DNA from: an uncultured Roseobacter sp.
GTDB lineage: Bacteria; Pseudomonadota; Alphaproteobacteria; Rhodobacterales; Rhodobacteraceae
NCBI RefSeq assembly: GCF_947492555.1
Contig: NZ_CANLNE010000001.1
Coordinates: 186,001 to 250,000, forward strand
DNA length: 64,000 bases
Direction: 5' to 3'
In this document: positions 1 to 9,621 of the stretch, one piece after another
Numbering within the stretch: position 1 is the first letter of the stretch
How the letters are laid out: every line of letters begins with the position of its first letter
Notes under the pieces: model-generated
Told to the model about the DNA's origin: nothing
The model's input: the letters and a program-made list of their open reading frames with translations, nothing else
Databases searched by the model: none
Position numbers and translations under genes: made by a program

Positions 1-658
1 GGTTCATCACCCGCCCCACCAGCCCGCCCGCAGCTTCGTCCAGTTCCATCTGCACCGAAATCTTTGACGTCTCCCGCGCAAAACTGCCCTGCACCACATA
101 GGTGCCCGCCGTGTTGTCCACCCGGTTTGCCGTCAGATCGACAAAGGCGCCCGCGTCATCCAACCGCGCGCTGGCCTTGACATCCAGAACGGCGGCGGCG
201 CCGAGAACCGGTTCCCCCAGAGCGATACGGGAAACCTCAAACTGCTGGATGTTCACCGACACCGGCAGGTCCGGCAGCGCAAACTCGGTGGCCTCGGCGG
301 CGGGCACTTCCGTTGTTTCCTCGACCTCCGGCAAGCGCGGCAAGTCCAGCACGGCAGCGCTCAGGTTGTCCACTTCAAGCCGTCCGCGCAGCAGGGCCAG
401 CCTGCTCCAGTTCAGCTTCACGTCTTCGAGTGTCAGCCAGATGCCCTGATCATCGGCAATTGTCATGCGGTCAAAAGACGCCTCGGAGCTCAGCGCCCCG
501 GCAAAGCCTTCGATGTTGACCTCGCGCCCCGCGCCTGAGAGCAGGTCTTCGAGCGTGCGGGTCAGAAAGCCGCCGTCATCCTCATCGCTCTGCGCCTGCG
601 CATGAGTAACGCCCCAGAGCAATAGAAGAACGGCCAGCAATTTTACCCAAACCCGCAT
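1..658 (-). CDS. tamB: TamB-like translocation and assembly module subunit (N-terminal part, runs off the window)
   Basis: About 219 codons are visible, beginning with a signal peptide or membrane anchor (MRVWVKLLAVLLLLWG then a THAQAQ cleavage-like region). The following text has the TamB N-terminal pattern: a segment on a 'LLSGAGREVNIEGFAGALSS' theme, then alternating short beta-strand-like stretches. TamB is an inner-membrane-anchored periplasmic beta-helical protein that works with TamA in lipid transport or outer-membrane protein assembly. Its ATG shares one base with the tamA stop (TGATG at 660-656), so the two are translationally coupled. The C-terminal DUF490 region lies outside the window, so the family call rests on the N-terminus and on tamA next door. 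Confidence 0.8.
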   Translation of the reverse strand, partial: MRVWVKLLAVLLLLWGVTHAQAQSDEDDGGFLTRTLEDLLSGAGREVNIEGFAGALSSEASFDRMTIADDQGIWLTLEDVKLNWSRLALLRGRLEVDNLSAAVLDLPRLPEVEETTEVPAAEATEFALPDLPVSVNIQQFEVSRIALGEPVLGAAAVLDVKASARLDDAGAFVDLTANRVDNTAGTYVVQGSFARETSKISVQMELDEAAGGLVGRVMN

Positions 659-2475
659 CAGAATGCCTGCCCTATGCCGATGTAAACCTGGAACGCCGAC
701 CCCTCGTCGTCGCCTGATGTAGGCACCGCCAGGTCCAGCCGGATGGGCCCGATGGGCGTGGCATACCGCAGGCCCACGCCTGCCCCGCTGTGCCATTCGC
801 CGGACCCGTCGGGGAAAACTTCCTCGCCGATGTAGCCCACGTCCAGAAACCCGACATACCCCAGGCTGCCAGCCGTGCGCATACGTATCTCGGCGGAGAG
901 CCCAAGGAAGGACCGGCCCCCGACAGTCTGGCCACCCCCCAGATCGACGCCAAGCGATTGGTATTCATGGCCACGCACCGTGTCACTGCCGCCGGAATAG
1001 AACAGGAAATCAGCCGGTGCCACGGAGAGCGTCGGCCCGATCAGCGACCCAAGCTGCCCACGCAGGGCAATGGTTGTGGGACGCGCCTCGCCGAATGTCC
1101 GGTAACCGCGCAAATCGACTTTTGTCAGCAGCCCGTTGTCCGCGCCCGAGGCCGCCAGAAACGGGGCCACCTCCGCATCCAGAAAATAGCCGCGCCGCGC
1201 ATCCAGCACCCGGTCGCGGTAGTCAAAGGTCGCGCCCGCCGGCGCGAGCAGCAGCGTGTAGTCGTTTTCCCCAAAGGCGTCGCGGGTGGTCGCGCGCCGG
1301 ACCGCCAGCCCAAAGCGGTAACTGCGCTGGTCCGATGCGATCCGTTCGATGCCTGCACCTATAGTGCCCTGGCGCGAGAAAAAGTTGATCTCGTCCTGCT
1401 GCTCAATCTCGCCCAGCACGTAGAGGCCGGTGTCTTCATTGAAGGTGGCAGGGCGCTGGTAGAGCGCACGCAACAAAAAGTCCGTCCCACCGGTATCGCC
1501 ACCGATCCCCTCGATCTCTGCGTCCAGACGCAGCCGCTCTGCACCGCCAAAGAGGTTGCGGTGAATCCAGAACGTGCTGACGGACAACCCCTCCACGGTC
1601 GAGATTTCACCGCCAAAGCCGAACCGGCGCGGTTTTTCTTCGGCCACGCGCGCGGTGATCGCGAGGGTGTCGCCCGGCCCGGGCTCCTGCGCCTCGATCA
1701 TTGCGACGGAACTGAAGGTGCCGGTGCGCCGCAAACGGGCGGCAGCCTGTTCCAACTCCTGTGGTGAATATGTGGTGCCCACGGGCAACCCGGCGATCTC
1801 GAGAATGCGTTCCGTGCGCACCGCCTCATTGCCCTGCACGCTCAGCGCCCCAAAACGCAGCTTGGGCCCTGGGTCGACGCGCAGCTTTGCGTTCAGCATT
1901 GCGTCGCTGTGCCGTGCAGTGACGCGCTGGCTTTCAAGCTCAGCCTTGGCATGGCCCACATCGCGCCAGCCGTCCGTGGCGGCACCGGCGGCTTCGCGCA
2001 GCAGGCTCAGCCGGGCTGTTTCACCGGATCGAAACCCATCCGGCAAGGTGGTACCGGGTGCCAGCGGGCCAATCTCCGCCGTCCCAAAACGAAATTGATT
2101 TCCGGGTGTAATCGCGATCTCGGCCCGCGACACGCTGCTGGGCGGTGCCACGGATTTGATCGAGGATGCCTCGCGCCCGTCCAGCATGATGCGAATGACC
2201 GCGCCATAATATCCGTAGTCATAGAGCACGGCGAGCAGGCGCTTGTAATCCGCCTGTGCAATGGAGACGATTTCCTGTGGGGAAACGTCTGTCTCGGATA
2301 ACTCCTGTTCGATCAGCAGCGAGCCGCCTTCGAGATCGCCGCGCAGATCATCACCCAACGCGCCCTGCAAGGTCACATCCAGCGCCTGCGCGGGCTGCGA
2401 CATAAGTGCGGCCAGACTGATCGCACTGACAAGACCACGACCCGGAAGACCCCTGCCCATAATGGTTACCTGCAC
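658..2475 (-). CDS. tamA: TamA, outer-membrane BamA-family assembly factor
   Basis: A 605-residue Omp85-family protein. A signal peptide ends near residue 31 (MSQPAQA), POTRA-type domains follow (one clear unit around residues 205-265 containing 'LSVQGNEAVRTERILEIAGL'), and the last roughly 320 residues are a bacterial surface antigen barrel ending in phenylalanine (YIGIGQAF), as expected for an outer-membrane beta barrel. The GTG start is chosen because a GGGGGA ribosome site sits a few bases upstream; an internal ATG five codons later is the alternative. TamA works with TamB, encoded immediately downstream with a one-base overlap. Family membership is clear; which cargo it serves here cannot be seen. 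Confidence 0.88.
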   Translation of the reverse strand: MQVTIMGRGLPGRGLVSAISLAALMSQPAQALDVTLQGALGDDLRGDLEGGSLLIEQELSETDVSPQEIVSIAQADYKRLLAVLYDYGYYGAVIRIMLDGREASSIKSVAPPSSVSRAEIAITPGNQFRFGTAEIGPLAPGTTLPDGFRSGETARLSLLREAAGAATDGWRDVGHAKAELESQRVTARHSDAMLNAKLRVDPGPKLRFGALSVQGNEAVRTERILEIAGLPVGTTYSPQELEQAAARLRRTGTFSSVAMIEAQEPGPGDTLAITARVAEEKPRRFGFGGEISTVEGLSVSTFWIHRNLFGGAERLRLDAEIEGIGGDTGGTDFLLRALYQRPATFNEDTGLYVLGEIEQQDEINFFSRQGTIGAGIERIASDQRSYRFGLAVRRATTRDAFGENDYTLLLAPAGATFDYRDRVLDARRGYFLDAEVAPFLAASGADNGLLTKVDLRGYRTFGEARPTTIALRGQLGSLIGPTLSVAPADFLFYSGGSDTVRGHEYQSLGVDLGGGQTVGGRSFLGLSAEIRMRTAGSLGYVGFLDVGYIGEEVFPDGSGEWHSGAGVGLRYATPIGPIRLDLAVPTSGDDEGSAFQVYIGIGQAF

Positions 2476-3232
2476 AATTTCCCCCTGATCGGTGCGTCCA
2501 TATCATCCACAACGGCAGCGTTTCGTGGATGCGTGAACTACCTCTTTTGCTCGTTCTAACGGAAATAGACTGCGATCTGCAAATGGACAGGTGACCGGTG
2601 CGCCGCTTGAGCGGGAAAACCCGAGGTATTTTACGACCCAAGCGCCCTGCATCAGTATGCTGTTGGATCGGGGCTACCGTTACCGGGACTGCAAAGTGTC
2701 AAAAACGACATCTACGATGGTCGACATCGAAAAGCACCACGGCTCCGCTTGGGTCGGATTTGAATGTTACTGCGAAACCTAGTTAAATCACCATGAAATC
2801 TATGTTAATCAATATGCTGTGTCTTTTTCTTAAAGTCATATGACGGGTGGCACTTGTACGCACCTTCTGGATTTGGTGGAATTCCACGCACCAAATCCCG
2901 AGTATTTGCCTATTTTTTAAGCATTCCAGCAAAAAAGCCGCCGCATCGATGTCGCAAATGGACCATGGGGTTGAAGCCGGGCACAATCCCGTTACCTGAC
3001 ACGGCAATGCTATTTAACGTGTCAAAAAAAATGCCCGCCGGATCGCCTTGGCGAGCGAACGCCCGCGTGAAAATTTGCCCTGCCTCCTGCATGATATCCG
3101 CGCCCGTACAGGACCATCGCGGGCAGCGCCGGTGGCTGCTGTCGATGACGAACGCTGCAGCATTGTTCTCAAATATCCCGAATTTCATTGGCAAGGCGGT
3201 CTCCCAAGTTCAAAAACCCGAGGAGACGCGCA
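2476..3232. other. Intergenic region between tamA and the glucosylglycerol genes
   Basis: About 760 bases without a convincing gene. Several short open frames exist on both strands, but none has a recognisable product, a good ribosome site or consistent codon use. The only clear structure is the inverted repeat at 2869-2898, listed separately. The stretch presumably holds the promoters of the divergent tamA and HAD/ggpS units, but no -35/-10 pair stands out. Confidence 0.5.
2869..2898 (+). other. 10-bp perfect hairpin upstream of the glucosylglycerol operon
   Basis: GGATTTGGTG (2869-2878) pairs perfectly with CACCAAATCC (2889-2898) around a ten-base loop. A run of six T follows at 2913-2918, about 15 bases after the stem. 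It could be a weak terminator, a leader structure or a protein-binding inverted repeat. The gap before the T run argues against a classical terminator. Confidence 0.4.
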
Positions 3233-3997
3233 GTGAATAACACCCTTTCCGAGCGGCAATTCGTGCTGGCCACGGACCTTGATGGCACCTTCCTTGGCGG
3301 CAGTTCGGCAGACCGGCAGGCCCTCTACGACTGGATCGAAGCGCATCGCGCGTCTGTCGGATTGGTCTTTGTCAGCGGACGCGACCCGGCCTTCATTCAC
3401 CAGCTTTGTGGCAGCGGTGACGTGCCATGGCCCGAATATGTGATTGGCGATGTCGGCACAACGATTGCAAATGTCACAGCGGACCGAACCATCGTGCCGA
3501 TTGCGGATCTGGAAGCCCAGATTGCAGAGCGCTGGCAAAACAGCGGCGATACGGTCAAGTCGACACTGGAGAACGCGCCGGGACTGACCTTGCAACCCAC
3601 AGAGTTCCGCTACCGCGTGAGCTATGATTACGATCCGGATCAGTTCGACCCCGCAACGACCAAAAAGGTCGAGGCGATGGGCTTTGACGTACTGATTTCG
3701 GACAACCGGTTCTTTGACGTGCTGCCCCAGGGCGTCAGCAAGGGCCCCTCTCTGCTGCGTCTGCTCGATCATCTGAACATCCCGCAAGCCCAGGTGCTGG
3801 CTGCCGGCGATACCCTGAACGATCTGTCCATGCTGGTCGCGGGCACGCCCGCCGTCGCCGTCGGCGGCTCCGAACCGCCCCTGCTACGCGCCCTGTCCGA
3901 CGCCGCCCATATCTACCGCGCGGACGGCATCGGCACTGCGGGCATCTTCGAGGCTATCGCCCATTTTGATTTGCACCCAACTCCGGAAAGGGTCTGA
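3233..3997 (+). CDS. HAD-superfamily (Cof/SPP-type) sugar phosphatase, probable glucosylglycerol-phosphate phosphatase
   Basis: About 254 residues. The HAD motifs are all visible: DLDGT near residue 13 (nucleophile and acid/base aspartates), VSGRD (motif II), a lysine in VSKGPSL (motif III), and AAGDTLNDLSML (motif IV). The GTG start at 3233 is preferred over an upstream in-frame codon at 3188 because GAGGAG lies about eight bases before it. Three bases separate its stop from ggpS, so the two form one operon. By family it removes phosphate from a sugar phosphate; by context the substrate is the product of GgpS. In some gammaproteobacteria a HAD domain is fused to the N-terminus of the synthase, and here the same order appears as two genes. 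A trehalose-6-phosphate phosphatase role is the alternative. Confidence 0.75.
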   Translation: MNNTLSERQFVLATDLDGTFLGGSSADRQALYDWIEAHRASVGLVFVSGRDPAFIHQLCGSGDVPWPEYVIGDVGTTIANVTADRTIVPIADLEAQIAERWQNSGDTVKSTLENAPGLTLQPTEFRYRVSYDYDPDQFDPATTKKVEAMGFDVLISDNRFFDVLPQGVSKGPSLLRLLDHLNIPQAQVLAAGDTLNDLSMLVAGTPAVAVGGSEPPLLRALSDAAHIYRADGIGTAGIFEAIAHFDLHPTPERV

Positions 3998-4000
3998 TCC

Positions 4001-5500
4001 ATGCCGTCTGATCTCGTGATCGTCTACCACCGCCAACCCTATGAGGAAGTGGAGGAAAACGGCCAAACGGTCCTGCGTGAAAACAAGAGCCCCAACGGTA
4101 TTGTCCCCACGCTCAAGAGTTTTTTCGGCACCGCAGAGCACGCCTCATGGATCGCCTGGAAACTGGCGGACGACCCGGCCAATCCGGACTTCGAAAAAGT
4201 GGTGGAGATCAGCGATGCCCATGGCACCTATTCCGTATCCCGCCTGCCGCTGACCCACGAACAGGTCAGCAGCTTTTATCACGTGTCATCAAAAGAAGCC
4301 TTCTGGCCGATCCTGCACAGCTTCAAGGAAAAGTTTAACTACGACCCCGTGGACTGGCCCACCTTTCGCGAAGTGAACTGGGCCTTTGCCGAAGCCACCG
4401 CGCGCGAGGCGGCGCAGGGCGCGCGGGTCTGGATACATGACTACAATCTCTGGCTCGTGCCCGGCTACCTGCGGCAGCTGCGCTCCGACGTCACCATCTC
4501 GTTTTTCCACCACACGCCCTTCCCGGCGGCGGATATGTTCAACGTGCTGCCGTGGCGGCGTGAAATCGTGAAAAGCCTGCTGGAATGTGACATCGTGGGC
4601 TTTCACATTCCGCGCTACGCCGCGAATTTCGTCTCGGTCGCGCGCAGCCTCTTTGACGTGGACGTGGTGAAACGGGAAACGGTGGCGGCAGAACTCGTTT
4701 CGGACGGTACCGCGCTCAGCGAACGATCGGCCCCGACCCTGCTGTCTTTCGAGGGGCGGCAGGTTGCGGTCAGCTCTGCCAGCGTCGGGGTCGCCGTGGA
4801 TTTCATCGAAGAGCGCGCCACCGACCCGCAGGTACAGGCGGATGCCAGGGAAATCCGCAAGGGACAGGGACATCGCCGCCTGATCCTTTCCGTGGGGCGC
4901 ACCGATTACACCAAGGGCGGCGTCGACCAGCTGGAAAGCTTTGAGCGCGTGCTGGCGGACAACCCCGACCTGCGCGGCAAGGTCAAACTGATGCATGTCT
5001 CGGTGAGCGCGAACCGCAACATGTCCGCCTATGCGCTGACCCAGACCGGGATCGAAGAGACCGCCGGGCGCATCAACGGGCGCTACGGCACGCTCGACTG
5101 GCAGCCGATAGCCCTGATTTCGCGGGCGATCCCCTTTGACGATCTGATCAAATACTATCTGGCGGCGGATGTGGCCTGGATCACGCCACTGGTCGATGGC
5201 ATGAACCTTGTCTGCAAGGAATTCGTGGCCGCGCGCACGGACGGTGACGGGGTGCTTGTGCTCTCCGAATTTGCCGGGGCGGCGGTGGAATTGAACTCGG
5301 CCGTCATCACCAACCCGTTCTCGCACCGCTCCATGGATCAGGCGATCCTGCAGGCGCTGGAGATGCCGGAAAAGGAACGGCGCGACCGGATGAAGGAACT
5401 GCGCCGCGTGGTCGGCAAATACTCCGTCGCGGCATGGGGAGCAGAGCAGGAACGGCAGTTCAGCGCGGCGATAGCGCGCAAGGAAATGGCCGATGCCTGA
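4001..5500 (+). CDS. ggpS: GT20 glucosylglycerol-phosphate synthase
   Basis: A 499-residue GT-B glycosyltransferase of family 20. GT20 landmarks are present: HTPFP near residue 171, FHIPRY near 201, RTDYTKG near 303, and [10 protein letters not shown] near 399. The N-terminus reads [13 protein letters not shown] followed by [13 protein letters not shown], and later [18 protein letters not shown] recognise these blocks from cyanobacterial GgpS rather than from OtsA, which argues for transfer of glucose from ADP-glucose to glycerol-3-phosphate rather than to glucose-6-phosphate. The product, after dephosphorylation by the upstream HAD enzyme, would be glucosylglycerol, an osmolyte of salt-adapted bacteria. 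A trehalose-6-phosphate synthase assignment is the main alternative. Confidence 0.8.
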   Translation: MPSDLVIVYHRQPYEEVEENGQTVLRENKSPNGIVPTLKSFFGTAEHASWIAWKLADDPANPDFEKVVEISDAHGTYSVSRLPLTHEQVSSFYHVSSKEAFWPILHSFKEKFNYDPVDWPTFREVNWAFAEATAREAAQGARVWIHDYNLWLVPGYLRQLRSDVTISFFHHTPFPAADMFNVLPWRREIVKSLLECDIVGFHIPRYAANFVSVARSLFDVDVVKRETVAAELVSDGTALSERSAPTLLSFEGRQVAVSSASVGVAVDFIEERATDPQVQADAREIRKGQGHRRLILSVGRTDYTKGGVDQLESFERVLADNPDLRGKVKLMHVSVSANRNMSAYALTQTGIEETAGRINGRYGTLDWQPIALISRAIPFDDLIKYYLAADVAWITPLVDGMNLVCKEFVAARTDGDGVLVLSEFAGAAVELNSAVITNPFSHRSMDQAILQALEMPEKERRDRMKELRRVVGKYSVAAWGAEQERQFSAAIARKEMADA

Positions 5501-5538
5501 GTTGTTTCAGGAATTGGAGTGACATCAATCCGTCGGCG

Positions 5539-8500
5539 TCAGCCCACCGGCACGGCGCCCGAGACGTCGATATCGCTGTCAACGCCCAGCGTGGCCAGCA
5601 CGTTACCGCCCTCGACATAGGCATAGATGTCCAGCGTGTTGCCGTTGCCGTCCTCCACCGGCGTGTCAGATACCTTCTGGAACCCGCCTGCCGGGCCCGA
5701 AACCAGCGTCAGACTGTCGGTCGCATCGCCGTAGATCACGGCACTTTCGGGCAGGGCCGCGTCCAGCAAGGCTTCCAACTGGCTGTCGCTGGTCGAGGAC
5801 ATATCGATGACATCCTCCAGCGTGATTTCCAAGCTGTTGGCCTGGCCGTTCTCCATGTCGATGGCTTCGATATCCCTGATCTCCAGCGACGGGATCAGAT
5901 CCTCCGTCAGATTGCCCCCAACATCGATTTCAAGCACGTCGCGCCCGGCACCGCCGTCCAGCAGATCAACACCTGCCGTCGGCGCTTCGGAGACGCGCAA
6001 CACATCATCACCACCCCCCGCCAGCACGATATCCGCATCGGCACCACCATCCAGTGTGTCCGCCCCGTCAAACCCGAGGATCAGGTCACTACCGGCGCCG
6101 CCTGCGATATCATCCGCCAGATCGCTGCCAAAGAGCAGGTCCGCCGCCTCGAGGCCAGCGGTACTCTGCGCCGTATCCGCCTTGCCAATCACATCGCTGG
6201 AAAAGAGCTCGATCTCGGCGGTGCTGTCATCCCCATCCAGATCAAAGCGCGCGGTCACGCTGATCCGGTTGCTCTCACCCAGCAGCATTTCGATGTTTTC
6301 GATACTGGCAAGCGGCAGTTCGTAGTCGATCCCTTCGACGATCAATGCATCGCTGTCTTGCGTGGCGATGGTGACCGGATCCGCGCCGTCAGCCTCGAGC
6401 GAGACATCGAGCGAGATCAGCGTGGGCGCAAAGACGGGTGTTTGCGTCAACGCCGCCGCGAGGTCGTCGGCAGTCAGCAGAAGGGCCGGGTCGGGATCGA
6501 TCTCCTGCAGAAAGGTCGGATTGTAGTCATCGCCAATGCCAAAGGCCGCGATGTCCACGGTGAAGGCCCCTCCGGGCGGGTTGGTCAAGGCCTCCAGAGA
6601 CTCACGCCACGCACCATTCGACGGCACGCCATCGGTGATGAAGAGGAGAAAATTGGCTTCTCCGGCCGGCTGCCCGGTCAGAAAGTCATTGGCCTCATCC
6701 AGCGCCAAGTTCCAGGCCGTGGCGCCGCCCAGAAAAGGAAGTGCGAGAATTTCCGATGGCAAGTCCGGATCTTGCAGATCGAACGGCCCGATGGTGGAGG
6801 TAATTCCCGAGTAGGTGATGATCTGAACATCGACGGAAGTTGTCGACCCGTCGAACTGATCGCTCAGCAGCGCCACGGCATCTTTCACCGCCGCGCGCTG
6901 CACGGCCCAATCCGCCGACCCGATACTGCCGGAACTATCCATGGCGATGACCAGATTGACCGATTGCGCCTCCACCGATTGCGCATCAATGGCCACGGCA
7001 CCCGCCGCTGTTTCGGCGGTTGCATCCACGTTGAGAGATAGGGTGACCGACTGGTCTCCTTCGCCGCCAGACGTGCTTTCGACGGCCGCCGTGACCCGAC
7101 CGGTCGAAACACCGCCCTGCGCGTCCGTGACCGTGTAGCTAAAGCGGTCCGCGCCCAGAAAACCCGCATTGGGCGTGTATGTGAAACTGCCATCTGCGTT
7201 GACCGTGACAGTGCCGTTGTCCGGGCCGTCGTCGCCCAGGGCGAAACTCAACGGGCCGCTGCTGTCCACATCCGTGGCCGTCAGCTGGTTGGTCAGCACC
7301 CCATCCTGATCGATCTCGAACACGGTATTGCGCGTGACGGTCGGCGCGTCGTTTGTGCCCGTCAGTGTCACCTCGACGGTTTGTGTAACTGTCGCTCCGA
7401 ATTCATCCGTAGCAACAGCCGTAAAGGTTTCGACGACAGTTTCACCCTCGGAGATGCTGTCGGCGGCATCGTTGTTCAAAACATAGGTCCAGGCGCCGGT
7501 GCCGGAAATCGCAAAAACGCCGAAAAGGGCTGTGGAGGTGCCGCTCCATGTGACGGCATTATCCTCGGGGTCATCCGCACTCAGCTGACCGCCGGTGTCG
7601 GCCTGCTCATCACCTTCCACCACACTGCCGAAATTCGCGCCGATTGCTGTCGTGATGATCGGCGCATCGTTTTCGCCGGATATGGTGACGCTGATCGTTG
7701 CCTCCGCAGTCTCACCCGAAGGGTCAGAGACGACAACGCTGAAACTGTCAGTACCCTCAAAATTCACATCAGGCCGATAGGAATAAGTCCCATCGGGAAA
7801 GAGCAAGACCTCCCCGTTGTCAGGTGTCGCGCCGATGGCATAGCTCAGGACGTCACCGTCGATATCGCTGGCGATAATAATGCCCGTGACAATGCCGTCC
7901 TCGACAACCGTCGCCGTTCCATCTTCCGCCTGGGGGAGATCGTTCACGGGCAGGACCCGCACGATCACGGTGCCTTGTACCGCTTGCCCGTCCGGATCGG
8001 TCGCTGTGTATGTGAAACTGTCGGTGCCATTGAAGTTCGGATCGGGCACATAGTCGAACTGACCATCAGTGGCGACCGCGACATCGCCGTTTGACGGGCC
8101 GCTGGAGAGTGTGAAAACCGTGGCTGCGGTGCTTCCCGGCACCACGATGTCGCCGCTGATGGCGTCCTCCTCGCCTGCGTCCTCCGGGCCGCTGACCACA
8201 ACCACCGGGGCATCCTCATCCGGCACGAGCAGCCCTTCGTCAAAGGTTTCGCTGTCTTCGCCTTCCTGGTCATCCACTTCGGGCGGGGCCTCGACGGCAC
8301 CGGGCTCATCGATGGAATCCACTTCCAGATCGGTGGGCGACTGCCCTTGAGACTCTGTGCCAATGCCGCCACCACCTGTATCCGACAGGGAGACGAAGGT
8401 GTCGCCAGCATCAACACGAGACACCGCGGAACGGAAGGCCGCAAAGGCCTCGGCGATCAGCAGATTATCCTCGGCGTCATCCTGTAACGTGCGGTCAACC

Positions 8501-9342
8501 TCGCGGGTTTCACCTGTTGCAGCAGAGACAATCCACTTGGTGTTGGTCTGGTCGATCAAAGCAACGAGGTTGCCCTCGATATCACGAAGCTCCACCCGCC
8601 CGGTGTCCCCGTCAGGGTCGTTGGTGAGGGTCACCTCGGTGGTGTCGACGCCATTTACCGTTCCGACCTGAACCACCACGGTTGTGCCGCGAATGCCCAT
8701 CGTCGAGGACGGCGTATTCACATCCATGCCGCCGGTTTTGGCGACCTGCCCCGCAATGAAGACAAAACTGCCCTGGATCAGGCTGAAGCTGCCCGAGTTA
8801 TCCGTTGCGCCGGGATCATAAATCAGTTCGTCGATCACCATGCGGGACGCGGCCGCCAGTGTGAAGATTGTGCCATCCACAAAGGTGACCGAAACAGCGG
8901 CATCGTCGGACGTGGCAATCACATCGTTCTGGTAGATTTTCGAGCCCACCTGCAGGGCCTCAACCGTGCCATCGACGCGCTGGACCGATGTGGCACCCTC
9001 TACCGTCTCGACCTGTCCGATTGGGCTGGCCGCCGCAGCGTTACCAACCTGCGCGTATTGGCCGGGTGCCAACGGGCCAGCAAGCAGTTCAACCAGATCG
9101 CCGCGCAGCACGGCCCCGTTGGGATCGTGAAGATCTGCAGCCTTGGATTGCCGAAAATAGTCCGGTACGCGGAAATTCGCCGCCCCGTCATTTGCGATGT
9201 AAAGGTCCGGCCCGACCCGGAAGAAATCGCCATTGAAAAGAAGAGCGCTGTCCGGCACGGCGACCACCCCAGAAGTGTCACCCCATAGGGTAACTACCTC
9301 ATCCGGGTCTTCATTTTGTGCCTCGTGGAACAGGGACACCAC
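5539..9342 (-). CDS. Large FecR - cadherin-like repeat - VWA - RTX surface protein, type I secretion substrate
   Basis: 1267 residues with no signal peptide. In order: a FecR-like domain at about 95-240 (with TPSSTMGIRGTT), an acidic linker at about 310-385, four bacterial cadherin/VCBS-like repeats at about 390-760 (each with a 'DGTYSYRPDVNFEGTDSFS'-type core), a von Willebrand A domain near 795-965 with the MIDAS motif DSSGSIGS at about 800, and calcium-binding nonapeptides near 1065-1115 (GGAGSDLILGFDGADTLDGG). This is the build of a large exported adhesin or surface sensor. The T1SS genes lie nearby at 11887-16793. GTG start, with GAGGGTGG just upstream; the adjacent GTG codon is equally possible. 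A full CtrA-type box lies 23 bases upstream. Unlike the other RTX proteins here it ends in GAVPVG, without an aromatic terminal motif. Confidence 0.85.
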   Translation of the reverse strand: MVSLFHEAQNEDPDEVVTLWGDTSGVVAVPDSALLFNGDFFRVGPDLYIANDGAANFRVPDYFRQSKAADLHDPNGAVLRGDLVELLAGPLAPGQYAQVGNAAAASPIGQVETVEGATSVQRVDGTVEALQVGSKIYQNDVIATSDDAAVSVTFVDGTIFTLAAASRMVIDELIYDPGATDNSGSFSLIQGSFVFIAGQVAKTGGMDVNTPSSTMGIRGTTVVVQVGTVNGVDTTEVTLTNDPDGDTGRVELRDIEGNLVALIDQTNTKWIVSAATGETREVDRTLQDDAEDNLLIAEAFAAFRSAVSRVDAGDTFVSLSDTGGGGIGTESQGQSPTDLEVDSIDEPGAVEAPPEVDDQEGEDSETFDEGLLVPDEDAPVVVVSGPEDAGEEDAISGDIVVPGSTAATVFTLSSGPSNGDVAVATDGQFDYVPDPNFNGTDSFTYTATDPDGQAVQGTVIVRVLPVNDLPQAEDGTATVVEDGIVTGIIIASDIDGDVLSYAIGATPDNGEVLLFPDGTYSYRPDVNFEGTDSFSVVVSDPSGETAEATISVTISGENDAPIITTAIGANFGSVVEGDEQADTGGQLSADDPEDNAVTWSGTSTALFGVFAISGTGAWTYVLNNDAADSISEGETVVETFTAVATDEFGATVTQTVEVTLTGTNDAPTVTRNTVFEIDQDGVLTNQLTATDVDSSGPLSFALGDDGPDNGTVTVNADGSFTYTPNAGFLGADRFSYTVTDAQGGVSTGRVTAAVESTSGGEGDQSVTLSLNVDATAETAAGAVAIDAQSVEAQSVNLVIAMDSSGSIGSADWAVQRAAVKDAVALLSDQFDGSTTSVDVQIITYSGITSTIGPFDLQDPDLPSEILALPFLGGATAWNLALDEANDFLTGQPAGEANFLLFITDGVPSNGAWRESLEALTNPPGGAFTVDIAAFGIGDDYNPTFLQEIDPDPALLLTADDLAAALTQTPVFAPTLISLDVSLEADGADPVTIATQDSDALIVEGIDYELPLASIENIEMLLGESNRISVTARFDLDGDDSTAEIELFSSDVIGKADTAQSTAGLEAADLLFGSDLADDIAGGAGSDLILGFDGADTLDGGADADIVLAGGGDDVLRVSEAPTAGVDLLDGGAGRDVLEIDVGGNLTEDLIPSLEIRDIEAIDMENGQANSLEITLEDVIDMSSTSDSQLEALLDAALPESAVIYGDATDSLTLVSGPAGGFQKVSDTPVEDGNGNTLDIYAYVEGGNVLATLGVDSDIDVSGAVPVG

Positions 9343-9364
9343 ACCACCCTCAAAAAAAGTTAAG

Positions 9365-9380
9365 TTAACCGATGATTAAC
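9365..9380 (+). promoter_or_regulatory. CtrA-type box (TTAA-N7-TTAAC)
   Basis: TTAACCGATGATTAAC matches the full alphaproteobacterial CtrA consensus. It lies in an AT-rich gap of about 280 bases between the divergent FecR/VWA/RTX gene and the CHASE2 cyclase, close to the start of the former. Binding itself is inferred. Confidence 0.6.
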
Positions 9381-9621
9381 CGAAAAATGCGCAGCCGTAT
9401 GTGATCCACACCACATTTTGCCCATTTTAGGCCTGAAAAATGTCATATTCTTGCCGACGGTTAAGAAAATCCTTGATTATCCCCATAGTGCGAACAATCG
9501 CTGGTTGTTGCCCGGCTTGATCCATTTGCCGATTCGGTCAGTATGGGCACAGCAACCGGGAGCGCCGGTCTGCCCTGCACGGTTTGTGTAGTTTGTTGGC
9601 ACCGGGCAGGTGGTCCCCGAG

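Noticed and set aside
2854-3240. Possible small gene of 128 codons before the HAD phosphatase
   Set aside because: No recognisable product, poor codon pattern, and it overlaps the HAD start region.
4001-5500. OtsA trehalose-6-phosphate synthase
   Set aside because: Same GT20 family, but the N-terminal [13 protein letters not shown] and [11 protein letters not shown] blocks fit GgpS better; kept as an alternative.
5434-7041. 535-codon plus-strand frame opposite the FecR/VWA/RTX gene
   Set aside because: Antisense of a repeat-rich gene in GC-rich DNA; no start site or homology pattern.
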